Numbered from the stretch's first letter, positions 1 through 8,674 are shown. The stretch is DNA of 19,144 nucleotides from an uncultured Coriobacteriaceae bacterium (GCA_900543875.1 UQSV01000035.1:1-19144); one strand, 5' to 3'. A program made the numbers and translations. The notes: generated from the sequence alone by a model not told the origin.

Positions 1-1
1 G

Positions 2-226
2 GGCCCCGCCTATGACGGGCCGGTCCCCACCTGCGAGTTCATGTTGCTGTGTGGCTTCTCGAACGAGCAGGTCAACGGGCTCATTGCCAAGAGCCGCGAG
101 GCGGGCTGCACCGTGGGAGCCAAGGCCCTGCTCACGCCGGCCAACAAGAACTGGCCGTTGGGCCGGCTCATCTGCGCCGTGGCCGGCGAGCACGAGGCCA
201 TGACCGGCGGCGAGCGGCAGGAGTAG
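2..226 (+). CDS. DUF3783 domain-containing protein, C-terminal part (5' end cut by window)
   Basis: The reading frame is open from base 2 to a TAG at 224-226, so the gene starts before the window and only about 74 residues are seen. The visible part reads CEFMLLCGFSNEQVNGLIAK, then a conserved-looking ALLTPANKNWPLGRLI block and an EHEAM tail. This pattern of a short beta strand, a helix, 'TP.N..W.L..L' and a closing 'EH..M' is what I know from the DUF3783 family, small proteins of unknown function in anaerobic Gram-positive bacteria. No role can be assigned. It is separated by about 170 bp from the next gene, so it need not be in the same operon. An in-frame ATG at 41 exists, but the reading continues upstream of it with family-like residues, so 41 is not taken as the start. 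Confidence 0.65.
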   Translation, partial: GPAYDGPVPTCEFMLLCGFSNEQVNGLIAKSREAGCTVGAKALLTPANKNWPLGRLICAVAGEHEAMTGGERQE

Positions 227-398
227 GTGGCGGCGTCGCGGTGGCCGCGCGTTGCCGTAAGCGTGGCGCCACGTGGCGTGAATGCGCACTCTTTTGCCGG
301 CGCGCTTTGCGGTACGGGCGCACGCCCTCGCGCCGCCATGCTCTCGGGCAGACGGCTAAACTGGATGGGTTAACCAAGTGCAAGAGAGGTTCTCACCC

Positions 399-2801
399 AT
401 GAGCGAAGCCAAAGCCGCCAAGACCATCCTTGCCGTCGACACCTCGACGGACATGCTCGCCTGCGCCGTAGGGCGCATGGACGAGCAAGGCGTCGAGGTG
501 CTCGCGACGGGCGACCACCTGTGCCGCCGCCATGCCAATGAGGAGCTGGTGGAGACCTGCGCCAACGTTCTCGAGCGGGCGGGCCTTGCCCGCGGCGACA
601 TCGACGCGGTGCTTGCCGGCCGCGGTCCCGGCTCGTTTACGGGCGTGCGCATTGGCATCGCCACGGCCAAGGGCCTCGCCTGCGGCCTCGAGTGCCCGCT
701 CTATGGCACCTCCACGCTCGACGCCGTTGCCTGGACTGCCTGGTCGGCGGGCGTCCGCGGCCTGGTGGGCGTGGTGGCGGACGCCATGCGCCGCGAGGTC
801 TACCCCGGCCTCTACCAGTTGGGGGAGGCCGGCCCCGTGCGCCTGTTCGAGGTCGAGTCCGTGGTGAAGACGCCCGCTGCCGTCGAGGCGTGGGCGCAGC
901 GCACCGACCATGACCAGATCTGGCTCACGGGCGACGGCCTCAAGAAGTACCGTGCCCAGTTCGAGGCTGCGGGCTTCTCGCGCTTCGTCGACGAGGGTGC
1001 TTGGCACCCCACGGGCGAGGGCCTGTTGCGCGCCGCCGCAGCGAGCGGCGTGGTGTTTGGCAAGTCCGACGCCGCCGTCGACTCGGGAGACCCGGCACTG
1101 GTGCTGCCCGTCTACACCCGCCTCTCCGACGCCGAGGAGAACGAGGCCAAGCGTCTGGGTCTCGCCGAACCGGCGACCGTTGCCATCACGGGCTGCGACG
1201 ATGCCCTGGCAGACCGTCACCTCCAGCTTCGCCCCATGAACGTCAACGACCCGGTTGCCGTGGCGGCGCTCGAGGCCGAGGTCTTTGCCCCCTCCAACCA
1301 CACGCCCTGGAGCGAGCGGCTCTTCTCGGACGACCTTGCCGAGCCGGGCCACATCTGGTGGGTCGCGCACGATGAGGGCACCATCGTTGGCTATGCCGGC
1401 GCCGTCGTCGCGGGCTCCGAGGTCCAGATCTCCAACGTTGCCGTCGTCGAGTCGCGCCGTCGCGAGGGAATCGCGGCGAGGCTGCTCGCGCGCGTGACCT
1501 ACGACGGCCAGATGCTGGGCGCCACCACCTCGGTGCTCGAGGTCGAGGCCGGTAACGCCGCAGCTCAGGCACTCTATGCCAAGCTTGGCTACGTCGAGTG
1601 CGGCCGCCGTCCCAACTACTATGGCCAGGGCCACGACGCCCTCATCATGCAGGCGGAGCTGCCGCTCGTGACGCCGAGCCGCCACGACACCCCAGACCCG
1701 CACGCCTCGCTTCGCCCCTGGCCCATCGTGGCCGAGAAGCGCGGCGACGACGTGGCCTCCGCCATCGCCGCAGCCGCCCCGCTTGTCCTTGCCATCGAGA
1801 GCAGCTGCGACGAGACGGCTATGGCCATCATCGACGGCTCGGGCGCCATCGTCTCGAGCGTCGTTGCCACCTCGATTGACTTCCACGCCCGCTTTGGCGG
1901 CGTGGTCCCCGAGATCGCCAGCCGCAAGCACGTGGAGGCCCTGGTGGGCGTCTACGAGGAGACCATGGCGCAGGCCGGCGCGCACTTTGGCGTCGACACG
2001 CTCGTGCCGGCAGACCTTGCGGCCGTGGGCGTGACTCAGGGTCCGGGCCTGGTGGGCGCCCTTGTGGTAGGCATCGCGTTTGCCAAGGGCCTCGCCGGTG
2101 CCGCCGACCTGCCGCTTATTGGCGTCGACCACCTCGAAGGACACCTCTTTGCCAACCTGTTCGAGACCCCCGACCTCAAGCCGCCCTTCGTGGCGAGCCT
2201 CGTTTCGGGCGGCCACACGATGCTCGTGCACGTGAGGGACTGGGGCAGCTACGAGGTGCTGGGCGAGACGATCGACGATGCCGTGGGCGAGGCTTTCGAC
2301 AAGGTAGCCAAGGCCCTGGGACTGGGATACCCCGGCGGCCCCGTCATCTCGCGCCTGGCCGAGAAGGGCAACCGCAAGGCCATCCACTTCCCGCGCGCGA
2401 TGATGCACAGCGGCGACTACAGCTTCTCGCTGTCGGGCCTCAAGACGAGCGTCATCACCTACATCAACAACGAGAACCGCGCCGGCAGGCCCATCAACCT
2501 GCCCGACCTCGCAGCGAGCTTCGAGGCCGCCGTCATCGACGTGCAGGTTGCCAAGGCCGCCGAGGCCGTCGAGCGCACGGGCGTGAGCGACTTCTGCGTG
2601 GGCGGCGGCGTTGCGGCAAACCCGCAGCTGCGCGAGGCGTACAAGCGCAAGTTTGGTCGCATGGGCGTGCGCGTCACGGTGCCGCCCCTCACGGCCTGCA
2701 CCGACAACGCGGCGATGATTGCCCTCGTGGCCAAGCGCAAGTACGACCTGGGCGAGTTCGCCACCCTGCGCATGGACGCCGACCCCAACATGAGCCTGTA
2801 A
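399..2801 (+). CDS. tsaD: TsaB-RimI-TsaD triple fusion (t6A37 tRNA modification plus N-acetyltransferase)
   Basis: One 800-residue polypeptide carries three enzymes that are usually separate. Residues 10-255 are TsaB, the TsaD partner, with ILAVDTSTD, GRGPGSFTGVRIG (74-86) and a typical closing VYTRLSDAEENEAKR. Residues 275-421 are a RimI-type GNAT acetyltransferase, with the acetyl-CoA loop RRREGIAARLL and an ALYAKLGY motif. A linker of about 40 residues leads to TsaD (461-800), with IESSCDET, the metal-binding HLEGH (H578, H582), SGGHT (603-607) and TDNAAMIA with D769. TsaB and TsaD transfer threonylcarbamoyl to A37 of ANN-decoding tRNAs in the cytoplasm; RimI acetylates the N-terminus of ribosomal protein S18. 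The ATG at 399 is chosen because AAGAGAGG at 382-389 lies at the right distance; a GTG at 378 would add seven residues that do not look like family sequence. nadE follows after 43 bp. TsaE and TsaC are not in the window. Confidence 0.95.
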   Translation: MSEAKAAKTILAVDTSTDMLACAVGRMDEQGVEVLATGDHLCRRHANEELVETCANVLERAGLARGDIDAVLAGRGPGSFTGVRIGIATAKGLACGLECPLYGTSTLDAVAWTAWSAGVRGLVGVVADAMRREVYPGLYQLGEAGPVRLFEVESVVKTPAAVEAWAQRTDHDQIWLTGDGLKKYRAQFEAAGFSRFVDEGAWHPTGEGLLRAAAASGVVFGKSDAAVDSGDPALVLPVYTRLSDAEENEAKRLGLAEPATVAITGCDDALADRHLQLRPMNVNDPVAVAALEAEVFAPSNHTPWSERLFSDDLAEPGHIWWVAHDEGTIVGYAGAVVAGSEVQISNVAVVESRRREGIAARLLARVTYDGQMLGATTSVLEVEAGNAAAQALYAKLGYVECGRRPNYYGQGHDALIMQAELPLVTPSRHDTPDPHASLRPWPIVAEKRGDDVASAIAAAAPLVLAIESSCDETAMAIIDGSGAIVSSVVATSIDFHARFGGVVPEIASRKHVEALVGVYEETMAQAGAHFGVDTLVPADLAAVGVTQGPGLVGALVVGIAFAKGLAGAADLPLIGVDHLEGHLFANLFETPDLKPPFVASLVSGGHTMLVHVRDWGSYEVLGETIDDAVGEAFDKVAKALGLGYPGGPVISRLAEKGNRKAIHFPRAMMHSGDYSFSLSGLKTSVITYINNENRAGRPINLPDLAASFEAAVIDVQVAKAAEAVERTGVSDFCVGGGVAANPQLREAYKRKFGRMGVRVTVPPLTACTDNAAMIALVAKRKYDLGEFATLRMDADPNMSL

Positions 2802-2844
2802 ACCAAGGGCGAGCAGCCCTCGACCTCGCTGCTAAGGAGAGCCA

Positions 2845-4848
2845 ATGAGAGACGGATTCGTGCAGGTGGCGGCGCTGACGCCGGCGGTTCGCGTGGCCGA
2901 CGTCGACTACAACGTTGAGGCGTGCTCGGCCGCGGCGCACGCGACGGACGCGAGCGTCATCGTGCTGCCCGAGCTTGCCATCACGGGCTACACCTGCGAG
3001 GACCTCTTCTGGCAGGACTCCCTTCTCGCGGCTGCCGAGCGGGGCCTGGCGATGCTCGCCGCCTCCACGGCGGACCTCGACACGCTCGTGCTCGTGGGCG
3101 TGCCCGTTCGCGTAGCCGCCAAGCTCTACAACTGCGCCGCCGCCCTCTGCCATGGCGAGCTGCTGGGCCTCGTTCCCAAGCTCAACATTCCCACCTACGG
3201 CGAGTTCTACGAGGGCAGACGCTTCTCGCGTGGCCCTCGCGATGTGACGCCCGTGCGCTTTGCCGGCTATGACGAGGTGCCGTTTGGCGCCGAGCAGCTC
3301 TTCGAGTGCGAGAGCGTGCCGGGCTTGGTCGTTGCGGCAGAGATCTGCGAGGACCTCTGGGTACCCAACCCGCCCAGCACCGCCGCGGTGCTTGCCGGTG
3401 CCACGCTCGTCTGCAATCTCAGCGCGTCCAACGAGCTCGTGGGCAAGGCCGACTACCGCCGCAGTCTCGTGAGCTCCACGAGCGCGCGCCTCGTCTGCGC
3501 CTATGCCTACGCGAGCGCCGGCTGGGGCGAGTCGACCCAGGACGTGGTCTATGGCGGGCACTGCCTGGTGGCCGAGAACGGTCGCGTGGTGGCCGAGGCC
3601 AAGCCGCTCGATGACGCCGCGCTCGTTGCGGCGGGCGAGGCGGGCGGCGTCCGTGGTGCCGCCTCTGTGGTTGACCTGGGTCTTCTTGCCCACGACCGCA
3701 TGCGCATGTCGACCTTTGAGGTCGACCCCGCGGCCGCGGGGTTCGTGACTACCCTCTTTGACCTCGACGTCGTCGATGAGTCGCTGGATGGTCGCTTCGT
3801 CGACCCGCACCCGTTCGTGCCGGCAGATCCGGCGCGCAGGGCGGAGCGCTGCGAGTCCATCTTTGCCATTCAGGCGCACGGCCTGGCCAAGCGCCTGGCG
3901 CACACGCACTCGCGCCGTGCCGTCATTGGCGTCTCCGGCGGCTTGGACTCCACGCTTGCGCTGCTCGTGTGCGCCCGTGCCTTTGACCTTCTTGGCATGG
4001 AACGCTCGGGCATCCTCGCCATCACGATGCCGGGCTTTGGCACCACGAGCCGCACCCACGGCAACGCGGCGGCCATGAGCGAGGCGCTCGGCTGCGAGCT
4101 GCGCGAGATTGGCATTGCCGCGGCCGTGCGCCAGCACTTCGCTGACATCGGCCATGACGAGGCGGACCACTCCGTGACCTACGAGAACGCGCAGGCCCGC
4201 GAGCGCACGCAGATCCTCATGGATGTGGCCAACCGCGAGGGTGGCCTCGTGGTTGGCACGGGCGACCTCTCCGAGCTCGCGCTTGGCTGGGCCACCTACA
4301 ACGCCGATCACATGAGCATGTATGGCGTCAACGCCGGCGTGCCCAAGACGCTCGTGCGCCACCTCGTGCGCTACGTGGCAGACGACGCGCGCACCCACGG
4401 CAACGCCGCGCTCGCGGGCGTGCTGCTCGATGTGCTCGACACGCCGGTGTCACCCGAGCTTCTGCCTGCGACTGGCGACGGCAAGATCTCCCAGAAGACC
4501 GAGGACCTCGTGGGGCCCTACGAGCTGCACGACTTCTTCCTCTACCAGGTGCTTCGCTGCGGGTTTGCTCCGCGCAAGGTCTACCGCCTGGCGCTTGCGG
4601 CGTTCGGCGGCCGCTACGCGAGCGGTGCCGATGCCGACGATGCCGCGGTTGGGACCTATGATGCCGAGACGGTCCTCAAGTGGCTGCGCAAGTTCTACTG
4701 GCGCTTCTTCTCGCAGCAGTTCAAGCGCAGCTGCCTGCCCGATGGCCCCAAGGTGGGCAGCGTCGCGGTGAGCCCCAGGGGCGACCTACGCATGCCGTCC
4801 GACGCCTGCGTGAACCTCTGGATTCGCGAGCTCGACGAGCTGGGGTAG
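2845..4848 (+). CDS. nadE: Glutamine-dependent NAD(+) synthetase
   Basis: The 667-residue protein makes NAD from nicotinic acid adenine dinucleotide with ATP, using ammonia released from glutamine, the last step of NAD synthesis in the cytoplasm. The N-terminal nitrilase-fold glutaminase domain (about 1-300) shows the catalytic triad: E43 in LPELAITGY, K112 in LVPKLNIPTYGEFYEGRRF, and C168 in VAAEICEDLWVP. The C-terminal ATP-pyrophosphatase domain starts near residue 340, with SGGLDS at 364-369, and later has VVGTGDLSELALGW and SQKTEDLVGPYELHDFF. Length and domain order fit the two-domain actinobacterial type. The start is supported by AAGGAG at 2834-2839, five bases before the ATG. The 43-bp gap from tsaD has no terminator, so co-transcription is likely, and the LuxR gene follows after only 9 bp. 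Confidence 0.96.
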   Translation: MRDGFVQVAALTPAVRVADVDYNVEACSAAAHATDASVIVLPELAITGYTCEDLFWQDSLLAAAERGLAMLAASTADLDTLVLVGVPVRVAAKLYNCAAALCHGELLGLVPKLNIPTYGEFYEGRRFSRGPRDVTPVRFAGYDEVPFGAEQLFECESVPGLVVAAEICEDLWVPNPPSTAAVLAGATLVCNLSASNELVGKADYRRSLVSSTSARLVCAYAYASAGWGESTQDVVYGGHCLVAENGRVVAEAKPLDDAALVAAGEAGGVRGAASVVDLGLLAHDRMRMSTFEVDPAAAGFVTTLFDLDVVDESLDGRFVDPHPFVPADPARRAERCESIFAIQAHGLAKRLAHTHSRRAVIGVSGGLDSTLALLVCARAFDLLGMERSGILAITMPGFGTTSRTHGNAAAMSEALGCELREIGIAAAVRQHFADIGHDEADHSVTYENAQARERTQILMDVANREGGLVVGTGDLSELALGWATYNADHMSMYGVNAGVPKTLVRHLVRYVADDARTHGNAALAGVLLDVLDTPVSPELLPATGDGKISQKTEDLVGPYELHDFFLYQVLRCGFAPRKVYRLALAAFGGRYASGADADDAAVGTYDAETVLKWLRKFYWRFFSQQFKRSCLPDGPKVGSVAVSPRGDLRMPSDACVNLWIRELDELG

Positions 4849-4857
4849 TGGTGGCGC

Positions 4858-6768
4858 ATGGAGGGTTCCCAGCGGGTGGGTCTCGGCGGCGGTTGGAGGG
4901 AAGCCCTACCGCTTCTGGGGATTTCCCTGATTCTGGGCACTCCACAGGTGCTTGCTCTGCCGGCGCCCTTTGCGAGTGATGGGCTTTCTCTGGCGCTTTC
5001 CTCGCTGCTACCTGTCGTATCTCTGGCGGGGCTGTTCGGCGCGTCCGTTGCCGCTGCAAAGGGCGGCGGCGGGTGTCGCGAGCGCCTGGTTGCATGTGCT
5101 GGACTTGCCGCGACGGCAATCTATCTTGTGTTGTCGTGGTGGGTGGTTCTTAGCTGGTCGTGGGGTGCGGGCGTGGCGTCCCTTGGGGTTGCCGCCACGT
5201 TCGTCTTGGACGTGATGGGGATGGCCGCTGCTGGCGTTGGCATGTTTGGCTGCTGCTATATGGCATGCGATGGGGGCACGGAGGCACGGGCTGCCTCGCC
5301 TGCATCTGCTTGCCGCGTGCTTGTCTGCGCCCTGGCGGCTGCGGGGATGCTCGGCGTTGCGGGGCGCTTTCTCCCCAACTGGACCATGATGCGTATTGCC
5401 GCCTCGTTTTCGGGGCCGGATGGCCGTCTCTTTGCGGAGTCCCTCTCTCTGGGAAGCCTCGAGGCCGCTCGTGGCCTTTGCCCTCTGGCGGCAGGGATTC
5501 CCTTCGCTTCGGCCCAGGCTCTAGTGCCCAGTTTGGCCTGGGCCGTCTTGGTCGCTGTGCTGAGGGCGCGCCCACGAACGATGGTGCGGGGTGTATGCTC
5601 CGGCCTCTTTGCTGCTTGGGCCCTGTGTGCGCTGTTCCAGGAGCTTGGGCGCGCCCTTGTCTGGAGCGCGGCTGTTCCGGCCTTGCTCCTGGCGCTCGCG
5701 GGTTCCTTGCTCGCTGTTTCCTGCCGTTCGCATCGTCTTGGCGCAGCGAAGGGCGATGGCGACAAGTCTGACTCGCTGCTGACGGGCGTCCTCTCTCCGC
5801 GAGAGTCGGAGGCGCTGCACCTGCGCTTGGACGGGCTCTCTTCCTCGGAGGCTGCCAGGAAGATGGGCGTGAGCGCCTCGACGGTGAGGAACCTGCAGGC
5901 ACGAGCGTTGGATAAGCTTGGTGTCGGCTCGCTTGACGAGCTCCGTGCGGGCGGAGCGTCCGATCTTGGCGATTGTAATCCGGAACGGGCTTCACTGGGC
6001 ATCGCAGTGCCCATTTTGCTCGCCGTGCTAATCGGTGCGGTGCTCGTGGCGTTTTCCCGAACACAGAAGACGTGGGCTGACGCCGTCTCGGAAACCATGG
6101 TTCTCGGCATCTCCTTGAGTCTCTGTTCTCTGCTCCGTGGCGCTGGCTGGGACGAGCGGGTACCGCTCGTCTGGTACGAATTCGGGGCCTGCGCCTTCGT
6201 GGGCTTTCTAGCGGGCCTTGTGCCTTTGGTTTCTCTGGCTGCAGCGCTGCTTGCCCTGCTTGTGATGGTGGGCGAGAGGGACGGCGAGCACCTCGATTCG
6301 TTCTCTGACCTGTTCGTTGCATTTGGCCTGGGCGTATGCGTCGGGGGCTATGCGTCCGGGTTGTTGCCCCGGCTGCCCGCCTTGCTCGCCTTGGCGAGCA
6401 ACAATGAGGGCGCGATGCTGCTTGCCGTGCTAACGGGAGTCGTTGCGGGCGCGCTCTGCCTCGTCGGGGTGACCTCGTGTGTGCTTGCGCTGCGAAGCGT
6501 GTCCGACCATTTCGCTACGCCTGCGGAGGAAGCCGATGGAGGCCAGGGCATCCGCAGATTCTCTGCGTATCTCGTGAGCAAGGGCCTCAATCCTACCGAG
6601 GTGGATGTTGCGCGCCTGGTGCTGCAGGGTTTGGCGAGCCCGGAAATCGCCTCGAGGCTCAACCTCTCGAGAGGTGCCGTCAACTCCGCCCGCCGTGGAG
6701 CCTATCGAAAGCTGGGCATTCATTCCCGCACCGAGCTTGCCGAGATCCTCAAGGACCTTGCGAGTTAG
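4858..6768 (+). CDS. Membrane-embedded LuxR-type regulator with two HTH domains
   Basis: The 636 residues form two units, each a block of membrane helices followed by a LuxR/GerE helix-turn-helix. Unit 1 has about eight hydrophobic segments (near 18-36, 43-66, 78-100, 105-133, 152-170, 208-236, 243-262, 266-288) and an HTH at 313-362 (SPRESEALHLRLDG, then SASTVRNLQARALDKLGVGS). Unit 2 has five or six segments (about 378-399, 410-427, 440-472, 483-503, 518-545) and an HTH at 577-628 (NPTEVDVARLVLQGLASPEI, then SRGAVNSARRGAYRKLGIHS). Membrane-anchored LuxR regulators with one C-terminal HTH are widespread in Coriobacteriia, for example DadR of Eggerthella lenta, and usually control nearby genes in response to a small molecule; two in one chain is unusual. 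The ATG follows the nadE stop by 9 bp with only a weak ribosome site, suggesting translational coupling. Ligand and targets cannot be read from sequence; the convergent ABC genes are candidates. Helix counts are by eye. Confidence 0.85.
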   Translation: MEGSQRVGLGGGWREALPLLGISLILGTPQVLALPAPFASDGLSLALSSLLPVVSLAGLFGASVAAAKGGGGCRERLVACAGLAATAIYLVLSWWVVLSWSWGAGVASLGVAATFVLDVMGMAAAGVGMFGCCYMACDGGTEARAASPASACRVLVCALAAAGMLGVAGRFLPNWTMMRIAASFSGPDGRLFAESLSLGSLEAARGLCPLAAGIPFASAQALVPSLAWAVLVAVLRARPRTMVRGVCSGLFAAWALCALFQELGRALVWSAAVPALLLALAGSLLAVSCRSHRLGAAKGDGDKSDSLLTGVLSPRESEALHLRLDGLSSSEAARKMGVSASTVRNLQARALDKLGVGSLDELRAGGASDLGDCNPERASLGIAVPILLAVLIGAVLVAFSRTQKTWADAVSETMVLGISLSLCSLLRGAGWDERVPLVWYEFGACAFVGFLAGLVPLVSLAAALLALLVMVGERDGEHLDSFSDLFVAFGLGVCVGGYASGLLPRLPALLALASNNEGAMLLAVLTGVVAGALCLVGVTSCVLALRSVSDHFATPAEEADGGQGIRRFSAYLVSKGLNPTEVDVARLVLQGLASPEIASRLNLSRGAVNSARRGAYRKLGIHSRTELAEILKDLAS

Positions 6769-7463
6769 ATTCGGTCCGCCTCATAAAGCTCGCGATAGCG
6801 GGTGGCGCAGGAGCCGGGATGGTTTCGTGGATGGTCGTGGCACTCGATCTTGCCGTGAACGATGAAGGCAACGCGGTCGCAGGACTGGTCGACGTTCGCA
6901 AGGCTGTGGGTGGACATGACGATGGAGCGTCCGCCTCGCACGTAGGAGCGCATGGCCCTCGTGACGACGCCCACGTTGGTGAGGTCGAGCGCGCTCATGG
7001 GCTCGTCGAGAAGCAACAGTTTCGCTCCGGTTGCCATGGCCGTGGCTATGGCGGCGAGCTGGGCCATTCCCTGCGAGCACTTGCGAACGGGTAGGTCGAG
7101 GAACGCCTCGATGCCCAGGCGCGAAGCGAGTTTGCCGACGTCTACCTGGGACCTCCAACAATCCCTGGCGAACTCGATGTTTTGACGCACAGTGGCTCGC
7201 GCGCTGAGAATGCCGGGAGAGGGCAGGTAGAAGACGCCTTGCCTCCAATCGGCTGCGGTGGGTGCGCCTCCGTTGATGCTGGGGCCAATCGTGCAGCTTA
7301 CGCGCTCGTCCCAGGGTTCCCAAATCGATTCGAGCAGCGTTGTCTTGCCGCTGCCGTTGGGCGCGACAAGCCCCGTGACGGTTCCCGAGGGGATGTCGAT
7401 GCGCGCATTATCGATTACTAGGCTATTTCCTCGGCGAACGGAGAGGCCAAGGAACGTGGTCAT
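6765..7463 (-). CDS. ABC transporter ATP-binding protein
   Basis: The 232-residue protein is the ATPase half of an ABC transporter. It shows a Walker A loop APNGSGKTT (34-42, with Ala where the first Gly is usual), Walker B LLLLDEP (149-155), the D-loop SALD and the switch histidine H186 in MSTHSL. The signature motif is degenerate, CSQGM at 129-133 instead of LSGGQ, and the expected Q-loop glutamine is replaced in VFYLPSPGIL; both are seen in the ABC-2 export/self-immunity group but make this a divergent member. The start ATG overlaps the permease stop as ATGA (7460-7463), so the pair is translationally coupled and surely forms one transporter. The stop overlaps the stop of the convergent LuxR gene by four bases. 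Substrate is unknown. Confidence 0.92.
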   Translation of the reverse strand: MTTFLGLSVRRGNSLVIDNARIDIPSGTVTGLVAPNGSGKTTLLESIWEPWDERVSCTIGPSINGGAPTAADWRQGVFYLPSPGILSARATVRQNIEFARDCWRSQVDVGKLASRLGIEAFLDLPVRKCSQGMAQLAAIATAMATGAKLLLLDEPMSALDLTNVGVVTRAMRSYVRGGRSIVMSTHSLANVDQSCDRVAFIVHGKIECHDHPRNHPGSCATRYRELYEADRI

Positions 7464-8662
7464 GAGAACCTCCTCTGCAGCCGCCCCGAGCGGGATCTTT
7501 CTTGTAACGAGTCAACGAGAAGAGTCGCGAGAACCAGCGCCGCCGCAAATGCCAAGAGCGTGGCGCAACCCAGCTCCCACGTCGTGCCCGAGATGACGCG
7601 GATGTCGAGCCCGTTGGCATAGACCGGCATGCCCACGACGCTTCCACACGAGAGGTACGAGCTGGGAAGGTGGCGCGCAATCTTCTGCCATTCCGTCTCC
7701 CGCGAGGCATACAGGGGAAGGAGCGGCGCAACGAGTAGGGCCAGGGAGAGCCCAAGGCCACAACGCGGCAGGATGGCCTCCGCCGTGGCGGCGACCGCGG
7801 TGGTTACGAGGGCTGCCCCCATGATGAGCGCCACGTCCTTTGCGAGGACCTCCCCCACGGTGGTGTTCGCGACGTTTCCGTCGACAATCTGCACGACGGG
7901 ATAGGCGAGGTTCCCAAGCCCGTTCCTCACCAGGGCGAGCAGCGCGGCGGGTGCAAGCTCCAGGGCGAGCACGGCCAGGGCAAGGGCGAGTGCCACGCCA
8001 AGGGCCGTCGCGCGCTTCTTGGCTCGATGAATCGGTGCCGCTTGCTCGAGCGACCTTGTGGCGAGGCGTCGCTGCGACGCGCTCGCAAGCAGGGCAACGG
8101 GAAGCAGCGGCACGATACCGGGCATAAGGCCCAGAACAAAGGCGAGGTAGTAGGTGGCGGGCATCTCGGCCGCAGTGTCGTAGACCTCGGGGTTCTCGAG
8201 TTGCGCCAGCCGGTGGATGAGCTCGGAGCGGGCGTAGAGGCTTGAATCTGGCTCGCTGTAGCCCGCCTTGACGCTTTCGAGCTCAATGTTGTAGTAGCGT
8301 GCGTAGGCGTCGAAGAAGTCCCTGCTTGGATAGGGTGTGGACGCAGCCTCCCCAAGGACAGTGAGCTCGCGGGCGTTGATGTCCTTGAGGTCTGCCGGTG
8401 CGGAGTTGTAGACGCCGTTGGCCGTGCTTGTCGACAGGATTTCGCTCGTCTGGCGTGCCTGTTCCTGGCCGATTGCCTGGTCTGACAGGGTGGGGTATCC
8501 CATGAGCGCGGGAAGCAGGACCAAAACCTGAACGAGGACAAGAACGGCGAGTGTTGGCCTGTCCTGGAGGCACACTCTGAGCGTTGAGGCCGCAAGCGCC
8601 GCGAGCGGGCTTCTCATCTTGGACGCCGCGATGTCGAGCGTCGCTTTGGCGGGCTGGTGCAT
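7460..8662 (-). CDS. ABC transporter permease, ABC-2 type
   Basis: The 400-residue integral membrane protein has one helix near 38-56, a large hydrophilic loop (57-168, probably outside the cell), then about five further helices (169-196, 217-244, 275-297, 300-318, 361-384). One helix, a big loop and a cluster of helices is the usual plan of ABC-2 permeases that export small molecules or peptides or act with a regulator in self-protection. The ATG at 8662 is chosen because AAGGGAGAG lies directly upstream at 8666-8674; the frame stays open to 8818, but the extra 52 residues are hydrophilic, unlike the family and without a ribosome site. It is the first gene of the operon and is coupled to the ATPase by an ATGA overlap. 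I do not recognise a closer family. Confidence 0.85.
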   Translation of the reverse strand: MHQPAKATLDIAASKMRSPLAALAASTLRVCLQDRPTLAVLVLVQVLVLLPALMGYPTLSDQAIGQEQARQTSEILSTSTANGVYNSAPADLKDINARELTVLGEAASTPYPSRDFFDAYARYYNIELESVKAGYSEPDSSLYARSELIHRLAQLENPEVYDTAAEMPATYYLAFVLGLMPGIVPLLPVALLASASQRRLATRSLEQAAPIHRAKKRATALGVALALALAVLALELAPAALLALVRNGLGNLAYPVVQIVDGNVANTTVGEVLAKDVALIMGAALVTTAVAATAEAILPRCGLGLSLALLVAPLLPLYASRETEWQKIARHLPSSYLSCGSVVGMPVYANGLDIRVISGTTWELGCATLLAFAAALVLATLLVDSLQERSRSGRLQRRFS

Positions 8663-8665
8663 CTT

Positions 8666-8674
8666 CTCTCCCTT
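8666..8674 (-). promoter_or_regulatory. Ribosome binding site that fixes the permease start
   Basis: On the minus strand AAGGGAGAG ends three bases before the ATG at 8662, with the GGGAG core five bases away. No comparable site precedes the longer in-frame start at 8818. Confidence 0.7.

Noticed and set aside
393..2408. Long minus-strand open frame of 671 codons opposite tsaBD
   Set aside because: It lies wholly opposite a clear conserved gene; such frames arise in high-GC DNA where plus-strand codons rarely read as stops on the other strand. It matches no family that I recognise.
2689..4398. Long minus-strand open frame of 569 codons opposite nadE
   Set aside because: Same reason: opposite a well-supported gene, with His/Arg/Ala-rich composition typical of antisense shadows.
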